Assembly (NCBI GenBank): GCA_015655375.1 | Contig: JAATFD010000012.1 | Span: 27,094 to 91,093 of the forward strand | Direction of reading: 5' to 3' | Length of the DNA stretch: 64,000 nt | Source: Actinomycetales bacterium | GTDB taxonomy: Bacteria > Actinomycetota > Actinomycetes > Actinomycetales > Actinomycetaceae | Part shown: positions 1-9,058 of the stretch, piece after piece | Layout: every line of letters begins with the position of its first letter | Numbering within the stretch: the first letter of the stretch is position 1 | Notes under the pieces: generated by a model | What the model was told of the DNA's origin: nothing | Databases searched by the model: none | What the model saw: the letters and a program-made list of their open reading frames with translations, nothing else | Position numbers and translations under genes: made by a program

Positions 1-379
1 CGATCCGCTCGGCCAGGTCGATCGCCGGTTCGTGCGCGTATCCCCAGATCGGGAAGAACGGTAGCGTCCGGGCCTGCTCGGCGGCGGCCTGAGCAAGCTC
101 CTCGCGGCCGTGACCGACCTGGACGGCGAACAGCCCTGACAGTCCGTCGAAGATCTTGCGCCCGGCGGAATCCCAGATGTAGGTCCCCTCGCCACGCACG
201 ATCGTCGGCAGTCGGTCCTGCGCCCATCCGGACTGATCGGTGAAATGACCCCACAGGTACTGCGAGGCTGCTGTGTTGCGCGGGGTTCCCAACGGCGTCG
301 TCCCGGCAGAGGGATGGATGATGACGGGGATGTCACTCCCCGCGCCCGACGACGTCGGATCCGAAGTCGTCTCGCTCAT
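1..379 (-). CDS. Class III (omega-type) aminotransferase, 3' end cut by window edge
   Basis: Reading leftward from an ATG at 379 the frame stays open to base 1, giving about 126 N-terminal residues. The visible part has the look of the PLP fold-type I class III family: LWGHFTDQSGW near residue 42, then GEGTYIWDSAGRKIFDG and LSGLFAVQVGHG, the usual opening of aspartate-aminotransferase-like omega-transaminases that move an amino group from beta-alanine, GABA, putrescine or similar substrates to pyruvate or a keto acid. The PLP lysine lies outside the window. The start overlaps the stop of the upstream CxxC-protein gene by 4 bp (ATGA), so it is probably the last visible gene of the ABC transporter operon. 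Family call is firm; substrate is unknown. Confidence 0.85.
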   Translation of the reverse strand, partial: MSETTSDPTSSGAGSDIPVIIHPSAGTTPLGTPRNTAASQYLWGHFTDQSGWAQDRLPTIVRGEGTYIWDSAGRKIFDGLSGLFAVQVGHGREELAQAAAEQARTLPFFPIWGYAHEPAIDLAERI

Positions 380-948
380 TGGGCGGTGGCCTTCTCGGCG
401 CGCTCGGCCTGAGCCTGTGCCTCGAGCCGGTCGGCGAGCTCCCGCAGGCCCGGGTCCAGCTCGACTCCCAGGAAGGAGTTGACGATGTTGTTGCCGATCA
501 TGAGGATGCCGAAGCCGACCAGAGCGGTGACGGCCTCGTTCCCGTAGCGATCGATCAGGCGCCGGACGAGGGCGGCATCGGAGGGATCGTGACGCGCCAG
601 GGCACGCCCGAACGCGGCGATGTCCTCCTCGTCGGGGGTGAGGTCCCCGGCGTTGATGTCCTCCCCACGCTCGACGAGGTCGCGCCGGAAATAGGTCGTG
701 CACAGCAGGCACTCATTGGTCGAGGAGATCGCATACGAGAACACGATCGCCCCGCGGTCCCCGATGAAACGCTCGATCTCGGCGTACAGCGGGTACCAGT
801 GCATGAGGGCGTCGTAGGACGGCAGATGATTGAGCAGAGCGCGCTTCATGTTGGTGGGCTCGGCGCCGGATCGCTCGATCTCGGCGTCCCATCGCTCCTG
901 CCCCTCGGGGGTTAGGTCGTCGCGGGTGACAAGGGGGACGTACGACAT
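376..948 (-). CDS. AhpD/carboxymuconolactone-decarboxylase-like protein (CxxC)
   Basis: A 190-residue helical protein of the AhpD-like superfamily. It carries SSTNECLLCTTYFRRDL, with Cys80 and Cys83 forming the CxxC expected of AhpD-type thiol peroxidases. The histidine that follows the second cysteine by four residues in AhpD is Phe87 here, so classical AhpD proton relay is missing and peroxidase activity should not be assumed. It lies 71 bp after the last ABC ATPase gene and overlaps the aminotransferase start by 4 bp, placing it between uptake and transamination genes. A role in handling a reactive imported compound is possible but only inferred. Confidence 0.8.
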   Translation of the reverse strand: MSYVPLVTRDDLTPEGQERWDAEIERSGAEPTNMKRALLNHLPSYDALMHWYPLYAEIERFIGDRGAIVFSYAISSTNECLLCTTYFRRDLVERGEDINAGDLTPDEEDIAAFGRALARHDPSDAALVRRLIDRYGNEAVTALVGFGILMIGNNIVNSFLGVELDPGLRELADRLEAQAQAERAEKATAQ

Positions 949-1019
949 GGTGTGTGTCCTTTCTGGATGAGGCGGTGAAGGGAGCGGTCCACCGCTGGGG
1001 CGGATGACCGCCTGAGGTG

Positions 1020-1886
1020 TCAGATGGGAACAGCGGGAACGGCGGCGACCAACTCCTGGGTGTAGGGATCCTGCGGATTCCCAAGCACCCGGTCCACCGG
1101 CCCCTGTTCGACGATCCTGCCCTCGTGCATGACGAGGACGCGGTCGGCGAAGTTCTGGACGAGCCCGATGTCATGGGACACGAGGAGGATCGCCATGCCT
1201 CGCTCCGAATGCAGGCTGCGCAGCAGATCGAGAACCCGAGCGCGCACGGTCACGTCGAGCGCGCTGAGTGGCTCGTCGCCGACCAACAGCGATGGGCTGT
1301 GGACGATGGCACGGGCCAAGGCCACGCGCTGACGTTGACCGCCCGACAGCTCGTGCGGGTACTGCACGGCCCGACGCGGATCGAGGCCCACTCGGGCGAG
1401 GATCTCGCCCACGGCCCGGTCGTGATCGCCCTCGATGTGGAGCGCACGCAGCGGTTCGGAAACGATCCTGCCAACATTCTGACGCGGATCGAGGGAGGAA
1501 TACGGGTCCTGGAGAATGATCCCGGACAGCCGCCGCAGCCATCGGGAGGACCGGGCTCCCCCGCCCTCGACGCGACGTCCGCCGACGGTGACCGTCCCGG
1601 CACTCGGGTGGTCCAGGCCCAGGAGGATCCGCACGAGCGTCGACTTGCCCGATCCGGATTCCCCGATCAATGCCAGGACCTCCCCGGCATGCAGGTCGAG
1701 ATCGACCTCGCGCACGGCGTGCCGGACGCCGTGTGTTCCGAACAAACGCCGTGCGGGAAGGCGATAGTCACGGGTGATCCCGCGCGCCTCAAGGAAGACG
1801 CCATTCACGTCTGGGCGGCCAGATGTCGTCCGCTGCACGCGATTCCCCGGAGCAATGGGATCAACGACCTCAGCTACGCTCATCAT
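1020..1886 (-). CDS. Oligopeptide-type ABC transporter ATPase, DppF/OppF-like
   Basis: 288 residues from the ATG at 1886, chosen because it overlaps the upstream ATPase stop as ATGA; a second ATG follows directly, and a longer frame opens at 1913 inside the previous gene. Walker A GESGSGKST lies near residues 75-83, the Q-loop is LQDPYSSLDP, the signature LSGGQRQR is at 180-187 and Walker B LLVGDEP at 200-206. The C-terminal NPQDPYTQELVAAVP tail is typical of the DppF half of dipeptide/nickel importers. It should pair with the ATPase encoded directly upstream and with the two permeases to power import of a peptide-like, opine-like or metal-chelate ligand. Confidence 0.92.
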   Translation of the reverse strand: MMSVAEVVDPIAPGNRVQRTTSGRPDVNGVFLEARGITRDYRLPARRLFGTHGVRHAVREVDLDLHAGEVLALIGESGSGKSTLVRILLGLDHPSAGTVTVGGRRVEGGGARSSRWLRRLSGIILQDPYSSLDPRQNVGRIVSEPLRALHIEGDHDRAVGEILARVGLDPRRAVQYPHELSGGQRQRVALARAIVHSPSLLVGDEPLSALDVTVRARVLDLLRSLHSERGMAILLVSHDIGLVQNFADRVLVMHEGRIVEQGPVDRVLGNPQDPYTQELVAAVPAVPI

Positions 1887-2677
1887 GCCGCCTCCTGCCG
1901 CGATCCGTGCCAACCCGTTGCCCGCGCGGCCCCAATCAGCTCGGCGGTCACCGCATGGTCGGGGCGAGAGACGATCCGTTCGACGGGACCGGACTCGATG
2001 ATGTGTCCGTCAGACAGGACGACGACCTGCTCGGCCATGCGGGCGACCAAGGCGATGTCGTGGCTGATGAAGATCAGGGAGCTTTTCGAGTTCGCGACCA
2101 GGTCGTCGAAGAGAGCGAGGATCCTCGCCTGGACGGTGACGTCCAGCGCCGTCGTCGGTTCGTCGGCGATCAGCAGATCGGGATGGGCGATGACCGCCTG
2201 CGCGATGGCAACGCGCTGACGTTGACCCCCGGAGAGTTCATGGGGGAAGGACCTGAGGAGCGCGTCGGGATCGGGCAACCGCACGAGATCGGCGATGCGA
2301 CGGACACGCTCGCTCACCTCGCGACGCCCCATCCCGAAGTGGATCCGCAGCGAATCGCCGATCTGGCGTCCGACCGGACGGATCGGGTCGAGTGCCGTCG
2401 AGGGCTCCTGGAAGACGACGCCGATCTCACGGCCCCGCAGACGGGCGAGGTCTCGGTCTGGCGGACCGATCAGCTCCCGCCCGTTCCATCGGATCGACCC
2501 GGTGGCCTCGGCACCGTCCGGAAGCAGACCGACGATCGCCAGGGCTGACAACGTCTTGCCGGAACCGGACTCCCCGATCAGACCGAGCCGGGTCCCGTCC
2601 TCGACGCCGAAAGAGACGCCATGGACGACCTCGCGCCCATTGATCGCGATGTGCAGGTCCTCGACCTCGAGACTCAT
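1883..2677 (-). CDS. Oligopeptide-type ABC transporter ATPase, DppD/OppD-like
   Basis: 264 residues. The ATG at 2677 is preferred because it overlaps the permease stop as ATGA and puts the conserved SLEVEDLHIAINGREVVHGVS at the very N-terminus; the frame upstream reads through the permease gene in the wrong frame. Walker A GESGSGKT is at about 35-42, signature LSGGQRQR at 148-155 and Walker B LLIADEP at 168-174. It is shorter than typical DppD (about 320 residues) and lacks much of the C-terminal oligopeptide extension, ending shortly after the switch histidine region. It forms the heterodimer with the DppF-like ATPase. Confidence 0.92.
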   Translation of the reverse strand: MSLEVEDLHIAINGREVVHGVSFGVEDGTRLGLIGESGSGKTLSALAIVGLLPDGAEATGSIRWNGRELIGPPDRDLARLRGREIGVVFQEPSTALDPIRPVGRQIGDSLRIHFGMGRREVSERVRRIADLVRLPDPDALLRSFPHELSGGQRQRVAIAQAVIAHPDLLIADEPTTALDVTVQARILALFDDLVANSKSSLIFISHDIALVARMAEQVVVLSDGHIIESGPVERIVSRPDHAVTAELIGAARATGWHGSRQEAA

Positions 2678-3543
2678 GCGGCAACTCCCTCCGGCTCGGT
2701 GACGATGACTGTTCCCCGGCGCAGTGCCGGATCGAGGGCGTCCCGGAGGGCGTCGCCGAATTGGGCGAGTGCGAGGACGGTGATCGCAATCGTCAGGCCC
2801 GGCCACACCACCGACAGGGGTGCAACACCGATGAAGGCCTGGGCGTTGGACAGGACCCGTCCCCACGAGGGCGTCGCCGGCGAGGCGCCGTACCCGAGGA
2901 ACGTCAGCCCGACTTCGGACAGGATCGCGACCGCGGCCGTGTTGGACAGCTGGACGACGATGGCGGGACTGACGTTGGGCAGGATGTGCTCGACGATCCG
3001 AGCCAGATCACCCGTGCCCGTCGCACGCGAGGCCAGCAGGTAGTCCGAACGGGACACCGCGATGATCGCCGGACGCAGGACGCGAGCCGTGGAGACGCCC
3101 GCCCCGAAGCCGACGGCGAGGACGACGACAACGAGGGAGCCTCCGAAGGGGGCAGCCAGGAGCATCGCGAGAAGCATGACGGGCAGGGCGACGAGGATGT
3201 CGATGAGAACGACCAACGGCTCGGACCACCCCGTGGGCAAGAGGGCCGAAGCAGCCGCCAGGACCACTCCGACCACACCGGCAAGCACGGTGGCACCGAT
3301 GCTGACGGCCAAGGTCGTGCGCGTCCCAGCCAGCAACCACGAAGCCATGTCCCTCCCGACCGTGTCAGTGCCGAGAGGGTGAGACCACGACGGATGAGCC
3401 AAACGGTTCGCCGTGTCCGCGTCGAGCAGCGGATGTGGCGTCCACATCAGGGAGACCAGCGCACCGGCGACGACGAGCACGAGGACGATCAGACCGAAGG
3501 CGCCACCGGGGCGGCGCCAGACTTCCGCGAGCAGACGCCTCAT
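2674..3543 (-). CDS. ABC transporter permease, DppC/OppC-like
   Basis: 289 residues with an N-terminal membrane helix (FGLIVLVLVVAGALVSL), a periplasm-facing loop containing the family motif HPLGTDTVGRDMASWLLAGTR, and several further hydrophobic helices. HPLGTD.GRD is the standard landmark of the DppC/OppC permease subunit. The EAA loop region reads near YLLASRATGTGD. It overlaps both neighbours by 4 bp. Together with the DppB-like protein it should form the translocation channel. Confidence 0.93.
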   Translation of the reverse strand: MRRLLAEVWRRPGGAFGLIVLVLVVAGALVSLMWTPHPLLDADTANRLAHPSWSHPLGTDTVGRDMASWLLAGTRTTLAVSIGATVLAGVVGVVLAAASALLPTGWSEPLVVLIDILVALPVMLLAMLLAAPFGGSLVVVVLAVGFGAGVSTARVLRPAIIAVSRSDYLLASRATGTGDLARIVEHILPNVSPAIVVQLSNTAAVAILSEVGLTFLGYGASPATPSWGRVLSNAQAFIGVAPLSVVWPGLTIAITVLALAQFGDALRDALDPALRRGTVIVTEPEGVAA

Positions 3544-4508
3544 GCCCCGGCCCCCGATCGACGCAGGCGCGGATCGACCAGACGCTGGACCACGTCGAGG
3601 ACGAGACCGACGACGAGGACGATCGCGACGAGCACGAGCACCTCGGACTGGACCTTGACGAGATCACGATTGGCGACGTCGCCGACGAGCATCGACCCGA
3701 TGCCCGGGAGATCGAACAGGGTCTCGACGACAATCGCCCCCGTGATCGTCGAAGCCGCCTGCAACGCGATGACCGGCAGGACCGACAACGACACGTTGGG
3801 CAGGCCGTACCGCAACAGGGCACCTGTCCGAGTCAGACCCTTGGCCGCAGCGGTGCGCAAGTAGTCCTGTGGCAAAGCCTCGAGCACCGCCGAACGGACG
3901 AAACGGACGATGACGGCGCCTTCGACGATCGCGATGGTCAGGGCGGGCAGCATCAACGAGCTCAGCGCTCGCCCCGGTTCGGCCCACCCGTCCACGGGAA
4001 ACCCCTGGCTGGGGAAGAGCCCGATGAGCCCGACCCCCTGGGCCAACAACACGACGAGCAACAGGCCCGCCCACAGGACCGGCACGGACGCCAACGCCTG
4101 GGCACCGACCGCGATGAGCCGTCCGGCGACCCCATCGTGGTGGAGCCCCGCCCACACGCCGACCGGGACGCCGACCGCGATCGACAGGATGACGGCCAAC
4201 GCGCACAACGGCAAGGTGACGGAGAACTTCTCCCCGAGCTGCGCGGCGATCGGGCTGCCGGTGACCAGGGAATCCCCGAGGTCCCACCTCGCGAGTCCAC
4301 CGACCCAACCGAGGTACTGATCGGGCAGGGACCGGTCCAGTCCGTAGGTGGTGCGGATCCGGTCCAGTTGGTCCGGCGTCGCCTTGATCCCGCCGATGAC
4401 CTGCGCGACGTCACCGGGCAGGATCCTCAGCAGCGTGAAGATCAGCCCGGAGGTGACGACGAGGGCCAAGACGAACAGGCCCACGCGGCGCAGGACGTAA
4501 CGGATCAT
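3540..4508 (-). CDS. ABC transporter permease, DppB/OppB-like
   Basis: 322 residues beginning MIRYVLRRVGLFVLALVVTS, the typical first helix of DppB-type permeases, followed by a long external loop with RTTYGLDRSLPDQYLGWVGG and RWDLGDSLVTGSPIAAQL. The EAA-type loop LPQDYLRTAAAKGLTRTGALLRYGLPN near residues 215-240 is the ATPase contact. The C-terminus shows the VETLFDLPGIGSML motif of the family. Its start overlaps the binding-protein stop by 4 bp. Confidence 0.93.
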   Translation of the reverse strand: MIRYVLRRVGLFVLALVVTSGLIFTLLRILPGDVAQVIGGIKATPDQLDRIRTTYGLDRSLPDQYLGWVGGLARWDLGDSLVTGSPIAAQLGEKFSVTLPLCALAVILSIAVGVPVGVWAGLHHDGVAGRLIAVGAQALASVPVLWAGLLLVVLLAQGVGLIGLFPSQGFPVDGWAEPGRALSSLMLPALTIAIVEGAVIVRFVRSAVLEALPQDYLRTAAAKGLTRTGALLRYGLPNVSLSVLPVIALQAASTITGAIVVETLFDLPGIGSMLVGDVANRDLVKVQSEVLVLVAIVLVVGLVLDVVQRLVDPRLRRSGAGA

Positions 4509-6160
4509 CCGCGCTCCACCGACAAGGAGGTGAGGTCGAGGCGCGAGTTGATGCGGTCGGTCGGCACTCCAGAGATCCCGGAGCGGATCGCGATCACGGT
4601 TCGGAAGTTCGTCAGCCAGTCGGCGGCGGCGTCCTGGGAGACGACCTGGGCGGCCTCGGCGAGCAGCGAATCCTGTTCCTCCCCTGTGGTGGCAATGCTC
4701 GCCCGCGAGTAGAGATCCTGGACCTGCGGGTTGTTGTAGCCGAAGTAGTAGTCGGGATTCGCCCAGGAGGCGAAGTCGTGGCTCTCAGCGTGGTCGACGA
4801 TGCTCAGTTCGTAGTTCTTGTTCGTGTAGACGTCGGTCAGCCACGTCGAGAAGTCGACGGAGTTCGTCTGCAGGGTGATCCCGACCTCGGAGAGCTGGGA
4901 GGTCAGCAGATCGGAGAACGTCGTGCCGTAGATGTTCGGGGTCGTCAGGGTCAGGGTCAGACCGTCGGCGTATCCGGCATCGACGAGCAGCTGCTTCGCC
5001 TTGTCGACATCGTGGGGGAAGAGAGCCGTGAGGTCGCGATAGCCTGGATCGCCCGGCGTGATCGGCCCGCCGAGCAGTCCGTCGACTCCGCCACGCGCCT
5101 GGACGAGTGCCGGGTGGTCGATCGCATATCTGATCGCCTGGCGCACCCGGACATCGGTGAGTGGCCCGGATGCGTTGTTGAAGGCGAGGACGAACTTGTC
5201 GGAGGCGTCGCCCTCGACCAACTGCGTCGTCGAATCCGCGACCTGGGTCTGCAGGTCGGCGTTGATCGGGGCGAGGATGTCGAGGTCCCCGGAGTTCAGG
5301 GCGTTGACCGCCGCGTTGTTGTCCGTGATGTAGCGCAGAACAACGGACTTCACCTTCGCCGGCTCCCCCCAATAGGAGTCGTTGCGGGTCAATGTGATCG
5401 AGTCACCCTGCTTCCAGTCCGACAGCAGGTAGGGGCCCGATCCGACCGCCGACGACTTGAGGTCGTTCGTCGCGCTTGGGTCGAGGACGAGGCCGGGGCG
5501 CCCTGCGAGCGCCCAGAGCAGGTTCGGGTTGGGGGTGTTCAGCGTGACGATGAGGACCGTGTCATCGGGGGCGTCCACGGACTTGACGTCGCCGAGGCTC
5601 ACCGCATCGACAGCCTGCGTCTGGATCGCCTGGTTGATGCTGTCCGCAGCAGTCCGAGCCGTCAGAGCATCCCCGTTCGAGAAGGTCACTCCGGGTTGGA
5701 GAGTGAAGGTGTACGTCAGGGCGTCCTCGGACACCGTCCAGCTCGAAGCGAGGCTCGGAACAATCGATCCGTCCGAGGCTCGCGAGACGATCCCCTCGTA
5801 CACGTTGTCGATGAGGATCTGGTCGAGGGCGACGCCCGAGGTCGTGCGGATGTCGAGATTGGTCGGCTCGAGCGTGAGGCCGATCCGCACCGTCGCGTCG
5901 GTGACGGGATCGGTATCTCCCGATTGGGCCACCCCGCTGGTGGAGGCGTCGGCATCACTGCCAGAGCGCAGGGTCAGGGCCAGGACGATGCCGATGATCA
6001 CCACGATGATGAGGCCGACTCCCGCCCACACCCATCGTGTGCGCGACCTCTCGGCACGACGGTCGACAGGCCGTTCCGACAAGGAATCGGGGCCGGTGGG
6101 GGACGGCGGGCGATCAGGATCGTGGCCCGTATCGGATGGAGGTGTGTCCTGGGACGACAT
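4505..6160 (-). CDS. Membrane-anchored family 5 solute-binding protein of the ABC importer
   Basis: 551 residues of the DppA/OppA/NikA fold (SBP_bac_5): GLTLEPTNLDIRT, VYEGIVSRASDGSIVPSLA, WTVSEDALTYTFTLQPGVTF and GSGPYLLSDWKQGDSITLTRN are recognisable. Unlike most Gram-positive binding proteins it has no lipobox cysteine. Instead a Pro/Asp/Arg-rich cytoplasmic tail of about 42 residues precedes one membrane helix (about 43-64), so the ligand-binding domain appears tethered by an uncleaved signal anchor. First gene of a likely six- or seven-gene operon running leftward. The ligand cannot be read from sequence; peptides, opines or metal chelates are all family substrates. Confidence 0.9.
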   Translation of the reverse strand: MSSQDTPPSDTGHDPDRPPSPTGPDSLSERPVDRRAERSRTRWVWAGVGLIIVVIIGIVLALTLRSGSDADASTSGVAQSGDTDPVTDATVRIGLTLEPTNLDIRTTSGVALDQILIDNVYEGIVSRASDGSIVPSLASSWTVSEDALTYTFTLQPGVTFSNGDALTARTAADSINQAIQTQAVDAVSLGDVKSVDAPDDTVLIVTLNTPNPNLLWALAGRPGLVLDPSATNDLKSSAVGSGPYLLSDWKQGDSITLTRNDSYWGEPAKVKSVVLRYITDNNAAVNALNSGDLDILAPINADLQTQVADSTTQLVEGDASDKFVLAFNNASGPLTDVRVRQAIRYAIDHPALVQARGGVDGLLGGPITPGDPGYRDLTALFPHDVDKAKQLLVDAGYADGLTLTLTTPNIYGTTFSDLLTSQLSEVGITLQTNSVDFSTWLTDVYTNKNYELSIVDHAESHDFASWANPDYYFGYNNPQVQDLYSRASIATTGEEQDSLLAEAAQVVSQDAAADWLTNFRTVIAIRSGISGVPTDRINSRLDLTSLSVERG

Positions 6161-6370
6161 GGCATGGCTTTCTGGGCGGAGGGAAAGGGCGGCGTCCCAC
6201 GTCGTACCGCAGTGGAGCGTTCACCGGGGAATGAACCGGTCGTCGCTGCGCGAAACGGGTGCGGACAGAGGGGTGGGGAAAAATCGAAAGAGGAATGCGC
6301 TCAGTACGGATCACTCACGCACAACACGACATCGGCGGGACGCTGAGGAATTCCTGCGTCTCCGCCCCAC

Positions 6371-6430
6371 GCATTCGCCTCTCATGGCGAACAGTGATGT
6401 CCATGGTGGGAATGCTGTCACGGCGAATGC
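6371..6430. repeat. 9-bp inverted repeat in the 6161-6538 intergenic region
   Basis: GCATTCGCC at 6371-6379 is mirrored by GGCGAATGC at 6422-6430 with 42 nt between. It lies about 210-270 bp upstream of the binding-protein start, in a 378-bp gap with no gene that I can support. It could be a pair of regulator half-sites or a weak RNA stem in the leader. I recognise no riboswitch and no clean promoter in the rest of the gap. Confidence 0.35.
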
Positions 6431-6538
6431 CTCCGACGAAATCTCCCGCCGCCCGCTTTCCACCGTCTGGGCTTCTGTAACATCGTTGTGACTCCAGAGG
6501 ACCGCCGATGGCCGACCCATCACCCCGGGAGCCGGGTG

Positions 6539-7483
6539 TCACGTGCGGGCATGCTCGGCCGCCACGAGCGCCGTGAGGATCCGCGCCAGTTCGTCGGGAG
6601 CATCCTCCTGGATGTTGTGTCCGGTCTCCGTCCACGTCACGGTCGAGGCCGGGGAGACCGCGCGGAGCCGATCGATATCGCGAGGGCTCACAAGCCCCCG
6701 ACGCCCTGCGACCACGTCGATCCCTCCGGTGATCGATGCCAGCGCCTGCCACTGCGCCTCGGGATCATGCAGCCCGAGTGCCGACGGCCCAAGCGTGGCC
6801 AGATGGTGGCGCCACTCGACACGGCCGTCGGGTCGGATCCGCGTGTTGAACACAACGCTCCGGCGCACCGACTCCTCACGATCGCCGCCAAGCCCGAAGG
6901 CCAGGGCCCGCTCGACGATGTCCTCCCGGCTCGAGAACACTGCCGGGCCCGCGAGGAAGCTCTCGACAGCCGAGGTCGCCGACGGCTCCAGCGGAAGGAT
7001 GTCGAGCAGGATCAATCGCTCGATGTCGTCACGATGCGCCGCCAGCTCGATCCCGGTCAGTCCCCCCAACGAATGCCCGACGAGGACGAAGGGCGCCAAC
7101 AGCACGCCCCGGCTCACGGCCCGATCGATGACGGAAGCGAGTCGGCGTGCCAGGGTCGCCGGCGAGTAGTCCCCATCCTGCCACCACGTCGAGCGGCCGT
7201 GACCCGGCAGGTCGACCGCGAGCGCCGGAACACCCCAGTTGACGAGCGTGGCATCCCAGGTGTGGGCGTTGAGCGCCGCCCCGTGGAGCAGGAGGACACG
7301 AGCGGGCCTCGACCAGACCAATGTGGAGACCACGCCCGAACGGTGCACGCCTTCGCGCATACCCTCGTCACGGATCGGGAACTCCGTCCTCGTCACGCTC
7401 GGCGGCCGGTCACCCAGACCCCAGTCCCGGGCCTCGGCGGCAATCGCCGAGAACTCATTGATATCGTCATCCATGGGACCCAT
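6539..7483 (-). CDS. Alpha/beta hydrolase
   Basis: About 314 residues from the ATG at 7483; a GTG at 7552 and an ATG at 7474 are alternatives and no strong ribosome site separates them. The fold is clear: LLLHGAALNAHTWD (oxyanion-hole HG), LPGHGRSTW, the nucleophile elbow VGHSLGGLTG with the catalytic serine, LLDILPLEP after strand beta-6, and TGHNIQEDAP with the catalytic histidine near the C-terminus. It is divergent from metY with 219 bp between. It lacks the GGSMGG-type elbow of MetX, so homoserine acetylation is not suggested. Esterase, lactonase or C-C hydrolase are all possible. Confidence 0.85.
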   Translation of the reverse strand: MGPMDDDINEFSAIAAEARDWGLGDRPPSVTRTEFPIRDEGMREGVHRSGVVSTLVWSRPARVLLLHGAALNAHTWDATLVNWGVPALAVDLPGHGRSTWWQDGDYSPATLARRLASVIDRAVSRGVLLAPFVLVGHSLGGLTGIELAAHRDDIERLILLDILPLEPSATSAVESFLAGPAVFSSREDIVERALAFGLGGDREESVRRSVVFNTRIRPDGRVEWRHHLATLGPSALGLHDPEAQWQALASITGGIDVVAGRRGLVSPRDIDRLRAVSPASTVTWTETGHNIQEDAPDELARILTALVAAEHART

Positions 7484-7702
7484 GGTCGTCACGAACGCCG
7501 TCCCGGCCCGGCCGGTGTGCACGGGCCGAGAAATTGTTTCACAGAGGTCCACGCTTCAGATGAGGCGGATCGAGCGACCCGGAACGGGATTCACTGAAAG
7601 CCCAGAACCTCCCACCCCGGAGAGGAGCGCGGAATGCTTGTTCGTCCCTTTGCCCGATGTTGGTGGACCACGCTTCACAGCAATTGAGAAGAAAGGGTCA
7701 TC

Positions 7703-9058
7703 ATGACCACACCCCCGAGTCTTCCCCGCAGCAACTTCGACTGGGGATTCTCGACCGCCCAAGTGCATGCGGGGCAGGTTCCCGATCCGTCGACGGGAGC
7801 GTGCGCCCTCCCGATCTTCCAGACGGCCTCCTATGTGCAGCCCGATGCGTACACCGCAGCCGAGCGCTTTGCCGGGCGGGCTCCTGGATACACCTATGCC
7901 CGGGTGAACAACCCGACCGTCGATGCCGTCGAGGAACGGATCGCGGCCTTGGAACACGGGGTCGCCGGAATCCTGCTCGCATCGGGCCAGGCGGCCGTGT
8001 CGTCGACGATCATGACCTTGGCGGACGCGGGGGATCACGTCGTCGCAAGTTCCAGCCTGTATGGCGGGACCCGCACGCTTCTGGCCCACAATCTCTCCCG
8101 CAAGGGAATCTCGACCACATTCGTCAGCGATCCCTCCGACCTCGCGTCCTGGGAGGCCGCGATCACCCCCCGGACCCGGTTGGTGTTCGGGGAGTCCTTG
8201 CCCAATCCGAAGGGCGACGTCCTCGACATCGAAGAGATCGCCGCGATCGCTCATCGCCAGGGTCTCCCCCTGGTCGTCGACAACACGGTGGCCACTCCCT
8301 ATCTGATCCGCCCCATCGAGTGGGGAGCCGACATCGTCGTGCATTCGGCGACGAAATACCTGTCCGGGCACGGGACCGTGATCGCGGGGGCGGTCGTCGA
8401 CTCGGGGAGATTCGACTACACCGCCGACCCACGACGCTGGCCCGGCTTCAACTCTCCGGTCCCCGGCTACGACGGCCTCGTCCTCGCCCGCGATTACGGA
8501 CCCGAGGGGGCGTATGGGACTCCGGGGGTCAACCTGTCCTTCGCGCTCAAGCTCCGCCTCGAACAGCTCCACGACCTCGGGGCCTCCCTCTCCCCGTTCA
8601 ACGCCTTCCTCGTCGCGCAAGGCCTTGAGACCCTCTCGCTGCGGATGGAGCGCCATGTCGCCAACGCGCAGGCACTCGCGACGTGGCTGGCCGCCCGCCC
8701 CGACGTCGCCCACGTCGACTACGCGGGGCTGCCGGATTCCCCGTACCACGCCCTCGCCGAGAAGTACTCCGGGCACGGGGCGGGCGCGATCATCGCCTTC
8801 GATCTGCCCGGTGGGCGCGAAGCGGGGATGGACTTCGTCTCCGCACTGACGTTGCACTCCCAGGTCGCCAACATCGGCGACGTGCGGTCACTGGCAGTCC
8901 ATCCCGCCTCAACGACCCACGGCCAGATCAGCCCCGCCGAGCAGAATCAGGCCGGCATTCGCCCGGGCACGGTCCGCCTGTCGGTAGGAATCGAGGATCT
9001 GCCGGACCTGATCGCGGATCTGGAGCGAGGCTTCGCCGCCGTGGGAGCCCCGGCGTGA
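7703..9058 (+). CDS. metY: O-acetylhomoserine sulfhydrylase / aminocarboxypropyltransferase
   Basis: 451 residues, close to the usual length for MetY (about 430-450). It makes homocysteine from O-acetylhomoserine and sulfide, a PLP reaction in methionine synthesis. Family marks: STAQVHAGQVPDPSTGACALPIFQT, YTYARVNNPTVDAVEERIA, SLYGGTRTLL, VVDNTVATPYLIRP, and the PLP lysine in VVHSATKYLSGHG. The C-terminal HPASTTHGQ and GIRPGTVRLSVGIED are typical of the Cys/Met-metabolism family. A purine-rich GAAAGGG precedes the ATG. It is first in a run with the P1 peptidase and serine dehydratase, all coupled by 4-bp overlaps. No metX is in the window. Confidence 0.95.
   Translation: MTTPPSLPRSNFDWGFSTAQVHAGQVPDPSTGACALPIFQTASYVQPDAYTAAERFAGRAPGYTYARVNNPTVDAVEERIAALEHGVAGILLASGQAAVSSTIMTLADAGDHVVASSSLYGGTRTLLAHNLSRKGISTTFVSDPSDLASWEAAITPRTRLVFGESLPNPKGDVLDIEEIAAIAHRQGLPLVVDNTVATPYLIRPIEWGADIVVHSATKYLSGHGTVIAGAVVDSGRFDYTADPRRWPGFNSPVPGYDGLVLARDYGPEGAYGTPGVNLSFALKLRLEQLHDLGASLSPFNAFLVAQGLETLSLRMERHVANAQALATWLAARPDVAHVDYAGLPDSPYHALAEKYSGHGAGAIIAFDLPGGREAGMDFVSALTLHSQVANIGDVRSLAVHPASTTHGQISPAEQNQAGIRPGTVRLSVGIEDLPDLIADLERGFAAVGAPA

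Noticed and set aside
1017..2219. Long plus-strand reading frame opposite the ABC ATPases, and similar long frames opposite many other genes
   Set aside because: They are shadows of high-GC coding sequence on the other strand, with Arg/Pro/Asp-biased composition and no recognisable domains.
6539..7483. Alpha/beta hydrolase as MetX (homoserine acetyltransferase)
   Set aside because: It is adjacent to metY and has the fold, but the elbow is GHSLGG and the MetX-specific motifs are missing.
7553..7702. Possible SAM-type riboswitch before metY
   Set aside because: The 150-bp leader has a few GC-rich pairings but none of the conserved cores of SAM-I, SAM-II or SAM-IV that I could align.
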